Origin: Azoarcus sp. CIB
GTDB lineage: Bacteria > Pseudomonadota > Gammaproteobacteria > Burkholderiales > Rhodocyclaceae
Direction: 5' to 3'
DNA: 64,000 nt
NCBI RefSeq assembly: GCF_001190925.1
Contig: NZ_CP011072.1
Coordinates: 4,960,001 to 5,024,000 of the forward strand
The notes below the pieces were generated by a model. The model was given only the letters and a program-made list of their open reading frames with translations. It searched no databases and was not told where the DNA came from. Position numbers and translations under genes: made by a program. How positions within the stretch are numbered: the stretch's first letter is position 1; every line of letters starts with the position of its first letter. This document shows, one piece after another, positions 30,522 to 38,741 of this stretch.

Positions 30522-31511
30522 ATGACTCAACAGTTGCGACGCTTCTTTCTGTTTTCCGCTGTGGCGGGGCTCGCAATCTATCCTCTCTACGGGGGCGAGT
30601 TCTATATCCAGCTTCTGACCAAGATCATGGTCATGGCTGTCTTCGCCATGAGCCTCGACCTGTTGGTGGGCTACGCCGGCTTGGTCAGCCTCGGTCACGC
30701 CGCATTCTTCGGTGTCGCCGGCTACGTTGCAGCCTTGCTTATGCCCCAATACGAGGCGGGCAATGTGTGGCTGACGCTGCCCGCCGCCCTGTGTGCCGCC
30801 ACATTACTCGCGCTTGTCGTTGGCGCTCTGGCGCTGAGAACGTCGGGCGTGTACTTCATCATGGTGACGCTGGCGTTAGCCCAGATGCTCTATTACTTTG
30901 TCCACGACGCAGAGTTCGCCGGCGGATCGGATGGCATGCTCATCATGTTGAAGCCCGAAGCGGTGATATTCGGATGGAAGCCCTTCGACCTCAACAGTCC
31001 GGCCCACTTCTACTACGTGGTTCTGGCAGTGATGCTTGGAGTCTACTTTCTGTTGCGGGCTGTGCTGCGATCGAGCTTTGGCCACGCCTTGGCAGGCATC
31101 AAGTCCAACGAGCACCGCATGCGTTCGCTGGGTTTTCCGGTCTATCGTTACAAGCTCGCCGCCTTTACCCTCGCCGGCACCGTGGCCGGCTTGGCCGGCT
31201 ATCTGGGCGCGCTGCAGTTCGGCTTCGTCAACCCGGAGTTGCTGGGCTGGCACCAGTCGGGCAACGTCCTGATGATGGTGATCCTGGGCGGCATGGGTAG
31301 CCTCACGGGGCCTGTCACGGGAGCGTTCACCCTAGTGCTGCTTCAAGAGTTCTTAACCGGCCTCACCAAGCATTGGCAAGTCCTGATGGGCAGCTTCATC
31401 GTGCTGGTTGCGTTGATGCTTCCCCATGGCCTGAGTGGCTTTTCCCTTACACGATACCGATTGAGGGCGCACACCGATACTCGAACCACACCGGAAAAGG
31501 ACCATGTCTGA
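30522..31511 (+). CDS. mbdB3: ABC transporter permease, LivM type
   Basis: This 329-residue membrane protein of the LivM family has MAVFAMSLDLLVGYAGLVSLGHAAFFGVAGYVAAL and the coupling segment GIKSNEHRMRSLGFPVYRYKL. The start at ATG 30522 lies one base after the mbdB2 stop; an in-frame ATG at 30501 would overlap it. It should heterodimerise with MbdB2. The C-terminal tail beyond the last helix is polar (RLRAHTDTRTTPEKDHV). Its end overlaps mbdB4 by 8 bases. Confidence 0.87.
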   Translation: MTQQLRRFFLFSAVAGLAIYPLYGGEFYIQLLTKIMVMAVFAMSLDLLVGYAGLVSLGHAAFFGVAGYVAALLMPQYEAGNVWLTLPAALCAATLLALVVGALALRTSGVYFIMVTLALAQMLYYFVHDAEFAGGSDGMLIMLKPEAVIFGWKPFDLNSPAHFYYVVLAVMLGVYFLLRAVLRSSFGHALAGIKSNEHRMRSLGFPVYRYKLAAFTLAGTVAGLAGYLGALQFGFVNPELLGWHQSGNVLMMVILGGMGSLTGPVTGAFTLVLLQEFLTGLTKHWQVLMGSFIVLVALMLPHGLSGFSLTRYRLRAHTDTRTTPEKDHV

Positions 31512-32280
31512 ACCCATTCTTCGCACCACCGAGTTGACCAAGCACTTTGGTGGGCTTGCCGCAGTCAACCAAGTGTCCCTCGACTTTTACGCGGGGCAAG
31601 TGCACGCGCTGCTCGGCCCCAATGGGGCGGGCAAGTCCACCTTCATCAACCTTCTCTCGGGCGATCTAAAGCCAAGCGGTGGAGAAGTGAGCCTGGCCGG
31701 GTGCGCGATCGAGGGACTGTCTCCGGAGAAAATTTCGCGCATGGGCGTGGGGCGAACCTACCAGAAGACGAATATCTTTCCCGCATTTACGGTATTCGAG
31801 AACGCGCGCCTTGCTGCCCAGTCGCGCCGCCCGCATGCGTTTCACCTGTTCCGCCACGCACTCGCTTGTGGCGACACCTTGGAACTGGCCGAGAAGGTGC
31901 TTGCCATGGGGGAGCTGACACACCGCAGGAATGACATGGCAGCCATACTGTCCCATGGCGAGCAGCGCCAACTCGAAATCGCCATGGCGCTCGCCACTGA
32001 ACCCCAGGTGCTATTGCTTGATGAACCCTTGGCCGGAATGGGGGCCACGGAGTCGGCGGCCATGGTGCGGTTGCTCAAGAAACTCGCAGAGGATCACGCG
32101 ATTTTACTGGTCGAACACGACATGGATGCCGTGTTTGCGGTCGCCGATGTCGTGACTGTCATGGTCAACGGCACAGTGCTGGAGTCGGGCAGCCCCGGGG
32201 CAATCCGTGCGAGTGCCGCCGTTCAGGAAGCCTATCTCGGTGCAGAGGAGGATGAGAGCCATGAACCACTCGTTGCTTGA
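31504..32280 (+). CDS. mbdB4: ABC transporter ATPase, LivG type
   Basis: This 258-residue nucleotide-binding protein has Walker A GPNGAGKST, a LivG-specific insert with GVGRTYQKTNIFPAFTVFENARLAAQS, a signature region reading ILSHGEQRQLEIAMAL (LSHGE in place of LSGGE), Walker B VLLLDEPLAGMG, and the switch His in LLVEHDMDAVF. It energises import through MbdB2/B3 with MbdB5. It overlaps both neighbours (8 bases with mbdB3, 20 with mbdB5), consistent with a single translationally coupled operon. Confidence 0.88.
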   Translation: MSEPILRTTELTKHFGGLAAVNQVSLDFYAGQVHALLGPNGAGKSTFINLLSGDLKPSGGEVSLAGCAIEGLSPEKISRMGVGRTYQKTNIFPAFTVFENARLAAQSRRPHAFHLFRHALACGDTLELAEKVLAMGELTHRRNDMAAILSHGEQRQLEIAMALATEPQVLLLDEPLAGMGATESAAMVRLLKKLAEDHAILLVEHDMDAVFAVADVVTVMVNGTVLESGSPGAIRASAAVQEAYLGAEEDESHEPLVA

Positions 32281-32974
32281 AGCTCGCGGGATCCATACTT
32301 ATTATGGCGCTAGTCACATCCTCCGTGGCATTGACTTTACGGTGCGCCGCGGCGAGACGGTCGGTCTAATGGGCCGAAACGGCATGGGTAAAACAACGCT
32401 GTTGAAGACGCTGATGGGGGTCGTGCCCTCGCACAAGGGCGAGATCCGGATCAACGGTCACGTCACTACCCGCTCCCAGCCGTGTCGAATTGCTCGCCAC
32501 GGCGTCGCATACGTGCCGGAGGGGCGGGGAATTTTCCCTAACCTCTCGGTGCGCGAGAATCTCGTCATGGCAGCCCGGCCCGGCGTGGGCGGTCGGCGGG
32601 ACTGGACCTTCGAGCGTGCACTGAAAACTTTCCCGCGTCTTGGTGAACGGCTAGGCCATGGCGGCGGACAGCTTTCGGGCGGCGAGCAGCAGATGCTGAC
32701 CATCGGCCGCGCATTGATGACCAATCCGGACCTGCTCATTCTCGACGAGGCTACCGAAGGGTTAGCGCCAATCATCTGCCGCGAGATCTGGACTGTAATT
32801 GGTGCCATCAGGGACACCGGTATCGCCACGATCATCGTCGACAAGAACTTTCGCGCCATCTCGTCGATCACCGATCGCAATGTAATTCTGGTGAAAGGCA
32901 ACGTGGTGTTCGAGGGCGACCGCGAGGCGCTACGGTCGCAACCGGAAGTGTTGAAAAATTTTCTCGGCGTTTGA
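32261..32974 (+). CDS. mbdB5: ABC transporter ATPase, LivF type
   Basis: This 237-residue ATPase has Walker A GRNGMGKTT, the LivF-typical GVAYVPEGRGIFPNLSVRENL, signature LSGGEQQMLTIGRALMTNP, and Walker B LLILDEATEGLAP. Where many LivF proteins have VEQN, this one has IIVDKNFRAI, so the usual switch His/Gln area is VDKN. The start at ATG 32261 is nine bases from GGAGG; an ATG at 32252 lies too close to that site. Last gene of the transporter set before the mbdA promoter region. Confidence 0.86.
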   Translation: MNHSLLEARGIHTYYGASHILRGIDFTVRRGETVGLMGRNGMGKTTLLKTLMGVVPSHKGEIRINGHVTTRSQPCRIARHGVAYVPEGRGIFPNLSVRENLVMAARPGVGGRRDWTFERALKTFPRLGERLGHGGGQLSGGEQQMLTIGRALMTNPDLLILDEATEGLAPIICREIWTVIGAIRDTGIATIIVDKNFRAISSITDRNVILVKGNVVFEGDREALRSQPEVLKNFLGV

Positions 32975-33036
32975 GGCCCCGCCCAAGTTTTCATTATCTC
33001 TAGTACCGGCAAAGAAGGGCCAAACAGATCTATTGC

Positions 33037-33054
33037 ATACTATCCGGTTAGTAC
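33037..33054. promoter_or_regulatory. Near-consensus MbdR operator upstream of mbdA (PA region)
   Basis: ATAC (33037-33040) and GTAC (33051-33054) are separated by 10 bases, one mismatch from the operator consensus ATAC-N10-GTAT. It lies 169 bases before mbdA, where an additional MbdR-dependent promoter, PA, is known for the CIB cluster. A TACTAT within it could be the -10 box, but I see no clear -35. Confidence 0.6.
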
Positions 33055-33089
33055 GTCTTTTGACCAATTGATCTACACGAGGGGAAACC

Positions 33090-33194
33090 ATGTTCGAGAA
33101 TTTCAACCATAGTGCTCTGCGTCTTGGAGCGCCAGGCGCTTTAGCGCAGCGTTTGCTGCCGAAGCATCAGGGTCACTATGTTGATGCGCATTGA
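33090..33194 (+). CDS. 34-codon ORF in the mbdA leader
   Basis: A small ORF (MFENFNHSALRLGAPG, ending KHQGHYVDAH) is preceded by GAGGGG five bases from its ATG and ends at TGA 33192-33194, within the ribosome binding site of mbdA and 11 bases before the mbdA start. The arrangement is what translational coupling or a leader peptide would look like. It may also be the remains of a truncated gene. I do not recognise the peptide. Confidence 0.45.
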   Translation: MFENFNHSALRLGAPGALAQRLLPKHQGHYVDAH

Positions 33195-33205
33195 GGAAAC
33201 CGACC

Positions 33206-34786
33206 ATGCGACAAGTGCGTATTAACCAAGGCAACAATGGTCCGGAGCTGCAATTCCCACACACCTTCAATGTGGCAAGTGCCTTGATCGATCGCCATCT
33301 GGACGAGGGACGGGGAAAAAAGACTGCGATCCTTACCGTCGATGAAACTGTCAATTACGAAACTCTCGTCACGAACGTCAACCGGTACGGCAACGCCTTG
33401 AAAAAAATCGGTTTGCTCGCGGGAGACCGGGTGCTGATGGTCATCAAGGATGCGCCGGAATTCTACTACGTGTTCTGGGGATGCATCAAAACGGGGATCA
33501 TCCCGGTGCCCCTTAACACCATGCTGACATCGGAAGACTACAAGTTCATCATTGCCGATTCGGGCGCGAATGTGCTGGTGTATTCCGAAGAGTTCAAAGA
33601 CCAGATCACCGCTGCGATCATGGCCGAAACTCCGCTGCAGCATGTATTACCGGCGCGTCACGTTGCCGGAAGTCTGGCCGAACTGGCGCGCGATGAGTCA
33701 CCAACGCTGGCCGCAAGTCCGGCTGCTGCGGATGACGATTGTTTTTGGCTGTATTCCTCCGGAACCACTGGCCGGCCGAAGGGAGTGGTCCACGCCCACC
33801 GCGATATTGTCGCCACCAGTCAGCTCTATAACGTCGGAATTCTCGGTGGAAACGTGAGCGATATCTATTACTCGATCCCCAGGCTTTTCTTCGCCTACGG
33901 ACTGGGGTGCGGCATGACGTTCCCGCTTTGGGTCGGCGGCACAGCAGTGCTTGACGCCCGTCGTCCCCTGCCGCCGATTACCGCCGAGCTTTTCGCCCGA
34001 TTCAAGCCGACCATTTTCGCCGCGGTGCCGACCTACTTCTCTGCATTGCTGGCTTCATCCCTGTTGAAGTCGGAACACGTGGTGACGCTGCGTCGCTGCG
34101 TTTCCGGCGGTGAAGCGTTGCCTGAAGAATTGCAGCGACGCTGGAGGCAAATCGCACCCGCACCCATCACCGATGGCATCGGCTCGACAGAAGCCCTCCA
34201 TATCTATATATCAAACACAATCGACGACATTCGTCCCAATTCCAGCGGTCGTGCAGTTCCCGGCTACCAACTGCGAATTATTGACGAAAACGGAGATGCA
34301 ATTCTCGACGACAGCCCCGGTCGCCTGTTGGTCAAGGGGCCATCGGTGACCCGGCGCTACTGGAACAATCCGGCGAAAACTGCATCCTCGATTGTCGATG
34401 GCTGGCTCGATACCGGCGATACCTATTACCGCGATAGCGATGGCTATTATTACTACTGCGGACGTAATGATGACATGCTCAAAGTCGGGGGAATCTGGGT
34501 ATCTCCATTCGAGATCGAAGCGGCCCTGATTTCCCATCCGGACGTACTCGAGGCGGCGGTAACCGGTCGGGCGGACGATGCGGGTCTCATCAAGCCCGAG
34601 GCATGGATCGTACTCAAGATTGCGGCATACGCCGGAGAACTGCTTGCCGAGGATATCCGAACTCTCTGCAAGACCGCCCTCGCGCCATACAAGTATCCCC
34701 GATGGATCCATTTTGTTGATGAGTTGCCGAAGACCGCGACTGGCAAGATCCAGCGCTTTAAGCTCAGAAATGCGGCTCATGACTGA
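33206..34786 (+). CDS. mbdA: 3-methylbenzoate-CoA ligase
   Basis: This 526-residue AMP-forming acyl-CoA synthetase is of the benzoate-CoA ligase type. The AMP-binding motif is YSSGTTGRPKGVVHAH, followed by DGIGSTEALHIYISN, the GWLDTGDTYYRDSDGYYYYCGRNDDMLKVGGIWVSPFEIE hinge region (shown in parts), and the catalytic Lys in LPKTATGKIQRFKLR. It activates the aromatic acid to the CoA thioester with ATP. ATG 33206 is preceded by GAGGA at 8 bases; an upstream ATG at 33191 has no such site. MbdA of strain CIB accepts all three methylbenzoates, and its thioester product is also the MbdR inducer. Confidence 0.88.
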   Translation: MRQVRINQGNNGPELQFPHTFNVASALIDRHLDEGRGKKTAILTVDETVNYETLVTNVNRYGNALKKIGLLAGDRVLMVIKDAPEFYYVFWGCIKTGIIPVPLNTMLTSEDYKFIIADSGANVLVYSEEFKDQITAAIMAETPLQHVLPARHVAGSLAELARDESPTLAASPAAADDDCFWLYSSGTTGRPKGVVHAHRDIVATSQLYNVGILGGNVSDIYYSIPRLFFAYGLGCGMTFPLWVGGTAVLDARRPLPPITAELFARFKPTIFAAVPTYFSALLASSLLKSEHVVTLRRCVSGGEALPEELQRRWRQIAPAPITDGIGSTEALHIYISNTIDDIRPNSSGRAVPGYQLRIIDENGDAILDDSPGRLLVKGPSVTRRYWNNPAKTASSIVDGWLDTGDTYYRDSDGYYYYCGRNDDMLKVGGIWVSPFEIEAALISHPDVLEAAVTGRADDAGLIKPEAWIVLKIAAYAGELLAEDIRTLCKTALAPYKYPRWIHFVDELPKTATGKIQRFKLRNAAHD

Positions 34787-34867
34787 TCCCGCAGGCAACT
34801 CAACAGCAAGCGCTCCACGAACCCCATCCTTACGTAGCCACGGGTGAGCCCATTCCATTACACACAT

Positions 34868-34960
34868 CTCAAAGCTCACCGAGCTCACGGGAGTGACGCA
34901 GGCCCGCGGCGAAGTCGGTGACGCGCTGTAATCCGAGCCAGAGGGACATGCGTCCAACCG
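34868..34960 (-). pseudogene. Probable IS4-type transposase, C-terminal scrap
   Basis: The minus strand reads RMSLWLGLQRVTDFAAGLR then HSRELGEL and stop, which resembles the extreme C-terminus of IS4-type transposases (W-x-GLQ-x-x-x-x-F-x-x-G). It lies just downstream of mbdR, in the same orientation as the N-terminal scrap found on the other side of mbdR. The rest of 34787-34994 holds nothing I recognise. Confidence 0.5.
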
Positions 34961-34994
34961 AAATCCCGCTCTCGGCGGGCAAACGCCTCACATT

Positions 34995-35639
34995 TCAGAA
35001 TGTCGGATTTTTGCAGGAGCCTCTATCCACAATCAAGCCATTGAGAAGTACCGATCTCAATGCTTTGGTAAGGGTCTTTCCCGTTAGTTCGTTCGGCCTC
35101 CGATACCATTCAATGAGTACTCCGTCATGGGCCGCCATCACGATTGATGCCAGTTCATCACTACCGGAATCGGACCGAAATACACCTTCGGTTTGGCCTT
35201 GTGCGATCAACTGTTCGACGTGCCCATACATCCGACGGTAAATGGCCTTAGCCCTTTTCTCAATATCATCTCCGGTACCGGAAAAATCGATGGACACAAG
35301 AATAAGCAATAGGACATGCTGCGGCTTAGTCACCCCTAGGAGTGCTTGCATGTTGATGAATTTCACCAGCTTCGCGTCGGCGAGCGGACCCGCGTTCGCC
35401 ATGTACTCATCGATCGGATCAACAATGTACTTTTCTGCTTCCTCAAGGAGCATCAGCATGATTGCGTCTTTGGTCTTGAAATAGAAATAGATCGCACCCT
35501 TGGTCAATCCTGCTCTTGCCGCGATCATGTCGATCGTTGTCGCACGGTAACCATTTTTGACGAAAAGATCGAGCGCACAGCCCAGTATATTCTCGGTACT
35601 GGCCTTCCTCTGCTCTTCCTTCTTGTTCAGCTTTCTCAT
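34995..35639 (-). CDS. mbdR: TetR-family repressor of the mbd operons
   Basis: This 214-residue regulator has an N-terminal helix-turn-helix, TTIDMIAARAGLTKGAIYFYFKTKDAIMLMLL (about residues 36-67, given in part), and a helical ligand-binding domain. I start it at ATG 35639 (MRKLNKKEEQRKAS); the frame is open further upstream, but there it encodes a transposase scrap. MbdR of strain CIB binds ATAC-N10-GTAT and is released by 3-methylbenzoyl-CoA. Its orientation is opposite to the transporter/ligase operon and convergent with mbdA. I found no exact operator before its own start. Confidence 0.85.
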   Translation of the reverse strand: MRKLNKKEEQRKASTENILGCALDLFVKNGYRATTIDMIAARAGLTKGAIYFYFKTKDAIMLMLLEEAEKYIVDPIDEYMANAGPLADAKLVKFINMQALLGVTKPQHVLLLILVSIDFSGTGDDIEKRAKAIYRRMYGHVEQLIAQGQTEGVFRSDSGSDELASIVMAAHDGVLIEWYRRPNELTGKTLTKALRSVLLNGLIVDRGSCKNPTF

Positions 35640-35714
35640 GATGTCTGGAGATGTTCCAATGGATTTGCCTCTCGGCACTTCAGAGAAGGTTGGCAATTTT
35701 AAGTGAGAACGCCG

Positions 35715-35907
35715 CATTCTGAACGTTCGCCAGCCAGTCGACCTCGGGTTGTCCAGAAAGCGGTACGCGGCCACCGTCTCCGCGGATTGGCCAACAACCA
35801 TTCCATCAGCACCTTCGCCCGCTTGTCCAGTTTCTCGTCACCCAGCGCCATCCCCGAAAATTCCTCCGCCACCCAGGCCTTCGTCGCCAATCGGTCACCC
35901 AAACTGT
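35715..35907 (-). pseudogene. IS4-family transposase, N-terminal scrap with frameshift
   Basis: The minus strand encodes WVAEEFSGMALGDEKLDKRAKVLMEWLLANP, split here into WVAEEFSGMALGDEKL and RAKVLMEWLLANP, the N-terminal DNA-binding domain of IS4/Tn5-type transposases. After a frameshift it continues as VVGQSAETVAAYRFLDNP, the next conserved block. It then ends just upstream of mbdR. The interval 35908-36072 is AT-rich (stretches such as TATAATAATATAAATTA at 36005-36022) and holds no gene; it could contain the mbdR promoter. Confidence 0.75.
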
Positions 35908-36072
35908 AAGAGTAGACGCATTTTACGCTGAGTTTACAATCGCTTGGTGTAAGTGATTGAAGGTCAATGGATATTTCGGTCGGCGCGTTGGTGGTGAAGA
36001 GTTGTGTATAATAATATAAATTACAAGAGTATTTCGTGATGTACGGAATTGATGGATACCTGACTTCGAGCA

Positions 36073-36729
36073 TCACCGCGCGGGCCGGGATGCCCACTTA
36101 CACTCGAGGCAGTGGCTTTTCGTGAGCATCGACAGTTGAATCAGCTCGCCCAACGAGCGGACGCCCAGCTTGCTCATCAGCCGCCCCCTATGCGCCTCCA
36201 CGGTTTTGGGGCTGATCCCGAGAAGTCGGGCGATTTCCTTGCTGCTATTTCCATCGACGACGAGATCGAAGATTTCCTTTTCCCTCAGTGAGAGGCTTTC
36301 CAGGCAATCACGATATTTGTCGCGCTCACTTTGCTTGCCGATCGCCTCCTTACTCTGAGTCAGCGCAGCATTGACCGCATCAAGCAGATCCTGATTGCGA
36401 TAGGGCTTCTGCAAGAAATCTATTGCGCCCTTCTTGATCGCCTGCGCGCCCATCTGCGCATCCCCGTATGCCGAGAGAAAAATGATCGGCAAATTGAAGC
36501 CGCGCTGGCACAAGATCTCTTGAAGCTGCAGCCCGCTAAGCGCCTGCATTCTCACGTCAAGGATCAGGCAACCGTAGGAACCTGAAATATCCGCGTCGAG
36601 AAACGCTTGCGGCGAGTCGTACATCTTCACGTCTAGCGCGATCGAACCAAGCAACCAGCTCAACGAATGGCGGACCGACTCTTCATCATCGACGACGAAC
36701 ACGGTCGGCGAAAGGTTTTCGACCTGCAT
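36073..36729 (-). CDS. tdiR: Response regulator TdiR, NarL/FixJ type
   Basis: This 218-residue protein has a receiver domain (about residues 8-125: acidic pair D14/D15, phospho-acceptor D58 in LILDVRMQ, and QKP loop) and a LuxR-type helix-turn-helix (about 147-205: LSLREKEIFDLVVDGNSSKEIARLL, then GISPKTVEAHRGRLMSKLG). It is encoded 69 bases downstream of its sensor TdiS. Phosphorylated TdiR is expected to activate the toluene operons; the repeated element found before bssD and bbsA is its likely target. Confidence 0.88.
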   Translation of the reverse strand: MQVENLSPTVFVVDDEESVRHSLSWLLGSIALDVKMYDSPQAFLDADISGSYGCLILDVRMQALSGLQLQEILCQRGFNLPIIFLSAYGDAQMGAQAIKKGAIDFLQKPYRNQDLLDAVNAALTQSKEAIGKQSERDKYRDCLESLSLREKEIFDLVVDGNSSKEIARLLGISPKTVEAHRGRLMSKLGVRSLGELIQLSMLTKSHCLECKWASRPAR

Positions 36730-36798
36730 TGTCTCCTCCTTTGTTCATGGCCTTCGCCGCCCGAGACTCTTCGGTCTTCATGTCGGCGCGGACCTCTC

Positions 36799-38436
36799 CT
36801 ACATCGGCAAGGTGAATTGAAACCGTGATCCCCCCCTGCCGATCCTCGAAAACGAAAGCTGCCCGCCGTGCGACTCGACGATCGAGCGGCAGATCGTCAA
36901 GCCAATGCCCATCCCATCGGGCTTCGTGGAAAAGTATGGTTCAAACACACGCTTCGCGGACCGCTTCTCCAGGCCCGTGCCGTGGTCCTGGACGAAAACC
37001 TTCATCGCCCCACCCTCGCCGACTATCTCGCTTCCGATGACGAGCTTGCGCGCCTCGGATGGCAGGCCCGTCATCGCCTCCATGCCGTTCTTCATCAGGT
37101 TGAACAAGACTTGCTGGATCTCTACCTTGCACAGCGGCACCAGCGGTGGATCCTCCAGTAATCGGAGGTCGACACTGACATCATGACGACGGACCTCGAA
37201 ATTGAGGAACGAGAGCGCATCCTTGATCACCTCGTTGATGTTCTCGGGCTCCTTGTCCGGTTTATGCTTGCAGACGAACTCCTTGACGTGGCGCAGTATC
37301 TCGCCCGCTTGCTCGAGATACTTCAGCGCGAACCCCATGGACTCCGAAATCTCCCCCACGCCTTCGACCCGCTCGAGACGGAGCATGCAGCCGTTCAGGT
37401 AATTGACCGCCGACACCAGCGGCTGCCCCATCTGGTGCGCGAGGGCGGCCGCCATTTCGGCCATCGAGTTGATCCGGCCGAGCCGCGTGAGCTCCGCGTG
37501 GCGCAGCCGTTCGAGCTCTTCGATGCGCTTGCGGTAGGTAATGTCGGTGAAGGCGGCGACGACGAACTGCCGGTCCTTGCGCTCGATCAGCGACGAGCTG
37601 ACGCTCAGCCAGCGCAGCTTGCGCGCCTTCTCGTCGCGCATCCCGATTTCGATGTTGTTGATCGAATCCTTCTGAAAATCGCGGATCTGCCACGGCAGGC
37701 GGTGCCGCGGGATCTCCGTTCCGTCGTGCAGGAAGAAGCGCAGCGGCAGTTTCCGCCAGCTCTCGGGCGAGGCGCGCCGCAAGCCGGCCATCTCCGCGAA
37801 TTGGCAATTGGCCTCGAGGATGTCGCCCTGCGGATCGGTGATCGAAATCCCGATCGGCAGCATGTGGAAGAGCTTCTGGTATTTCTCGCGATTTTCGTTC
37901 GCGGCCTCCTCGGCGCGCTGGCGCGTCGCGACTTCCTCCTCCAGGCTCGCAACGTGCCGGCTAAGCTCCACCGTCCGCTGCTGCACGACGATTTCGAGCT
38001 TCTCGACGTCGGCCTTCAATTCATCCTCGATCCGCTTGTGCTCGGAGATGTCCTGCACCACCCAGATACTTCCGAGTTGCAGGTTGCGCGGGTCGAGCAG
38101 CGTGCCAGTGACGATGCACCAGATCAAGGTGCCATCCTTCCGAACGAACGGACGCTCGTCCTTGAAAGTGTGCTCGCGCTCGAAAAAATGGCCGTACTTC
38201 CGGCCGATTGTCGAAAACGATTCGTCGCTCGGGTAGTGCACCCGGACCGATTGGTTGTCGAGTTCTCCGGGCTCGTATCCGAACAATTCCTCGTATCGTC
38301 GGTTACAGCGCTTGATCGTGCGGTTTCGGAGATGGCAGATGGCCACGGGCGTGTTGCGGAAGATCGCCTCGTAGCCGACCGAGACGTCCTCGCCCTGCTC
38401 ATCGTCGAATTCCACCGCGACCACGTCATTCTTCAT
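36799..38436 (-). CDS. tdiS: Sensor histidine kinase TdiS with two PAS domains
   Basis: This 545-residue kinase has no transmembrane segment. It has two PAS domains (about residues 20-140 and 185-305), a connecting coiled coil (about 135-185), a phospho-acceptor His334 in ALAHQMGQPL, and an ATPase domain with N box QQVLFNLMKNGMEAM and G box KPDGMGIGLTICRSIVESHGG. This is the toluene sensor TdiS/TutC type. It probably senses toluene or a hydrocarbon directly through a PAS domain in the cytoplasm, together with redox state. It is divergent from bssD across a 305-base regulatory region. Confidence 0.87.
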   Translation of the reverse strand: MKNDVVAVEFDDEQGEDVSVGYEAIFRNTPVAICHLRNRTIKRCNRRYEELFGYEPGELDNQSVRVHYPSDESFSTIGRKYGHFFEREHTFKDERPFVRKDGTLIWCIVTGTLLDPRNLQLGSIWVVQDISEHKRIEDELKADVEKLEIVVQQRTVELSRHVASLEEEVATRQRAEEAANENREKYQKLFHMLPIGISITDPQGDILEANCQFAEMAGLRRASPESWRKLPLRFFLHDGTEIPRHRLPWQIRDFQKDSINNIEIGMRDEKARKLRWLSVSSSLIERKDRQFVVAAFTDITYRKRIEELERLRHAELTRLGRINSMAEMAAALAHQMGQPLVSAVNYLNGCMLRLERVEGVGEISESMGFALKYLEQAGEILRHVKEFVCKHKPDKEPENINEVIKDALSFLNFEVRRHDVSVDLRLLEDPPLVPLCKVEIQQVLFNLMKNGMEAMTGLPSEARKLVIGSEIVGEGGAMKVFVQDHGTGLEKRSAKRVFEPYFSTKPDGMGIGLTICRSIVESHGGQLSFSRIGRGGSRFQFTLPM

Positions 38437-38589
38437 GGAGCACTACCTCCTCGCAACCGGCAACCCGGGAACCGGTCTATCTAACCGCGCGCTGGCCCCA
38501 TTGGCCGCCGATCCGACCCCGTCAACCCTGAGCACTTCCGATTGTGCGCCCGTGACGCAGCGGCCGCACTAGGGACAACCCCTCTTTGC

Positions 38590-38609
38590 TTAAGTGTTCG
38601 CACCAATTG
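38590..38609 (+). promoter_or_regulatory. Likely TdiR binding element of the bss operon
   Basis: TTAAGTGTTCGCACCAATTG is 18 of 20 identical to an element before bbsA (63251-63270, minus strand). It runs into a possible -35 (TTGGTC, 38607-38612) that is 18 bases from TTAAAT (38631-38636). A partial inverted copy (GGTGCTTAA, 38626-38634) follows. The 38437-38741 interval otherwise holds no gene. Confidence 0.7.
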
Positions 38610-38741
38610 GTCACGTTCGGCGAATGGTGCTTAAATTCAATTCACGGGGCCAGACTCGCGCTGCCGAACCTGACTCCTCCGGTGCATGATACTCGTCTGC
38701 TTCCAAAATTGTTTGGTTTGCAATGAACCGCAGAGGCTGTC

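Noticed and set aside
35103-35120. ATAC-N10-GTAC inside mbdR, similar to the MbdR operator.
   Set aside because: It lies within the coding region, far from any promoter, and has a mismatch; it is probably chance.
36054-36071. ATAC-N10-GCAT just beyond the end of tdiR, considered as an operator for mbdR.
   Set aside because: One mismatch, 415 bases upstream of mbdR and beyond an IS scrap; no promoter boxes fit it.
37183-38484. Long open frame opposite tdiS.
   Set aside because: It is an antisense shadow produced by high GC codon use; tdiS on the other strand has clear kinase domains.
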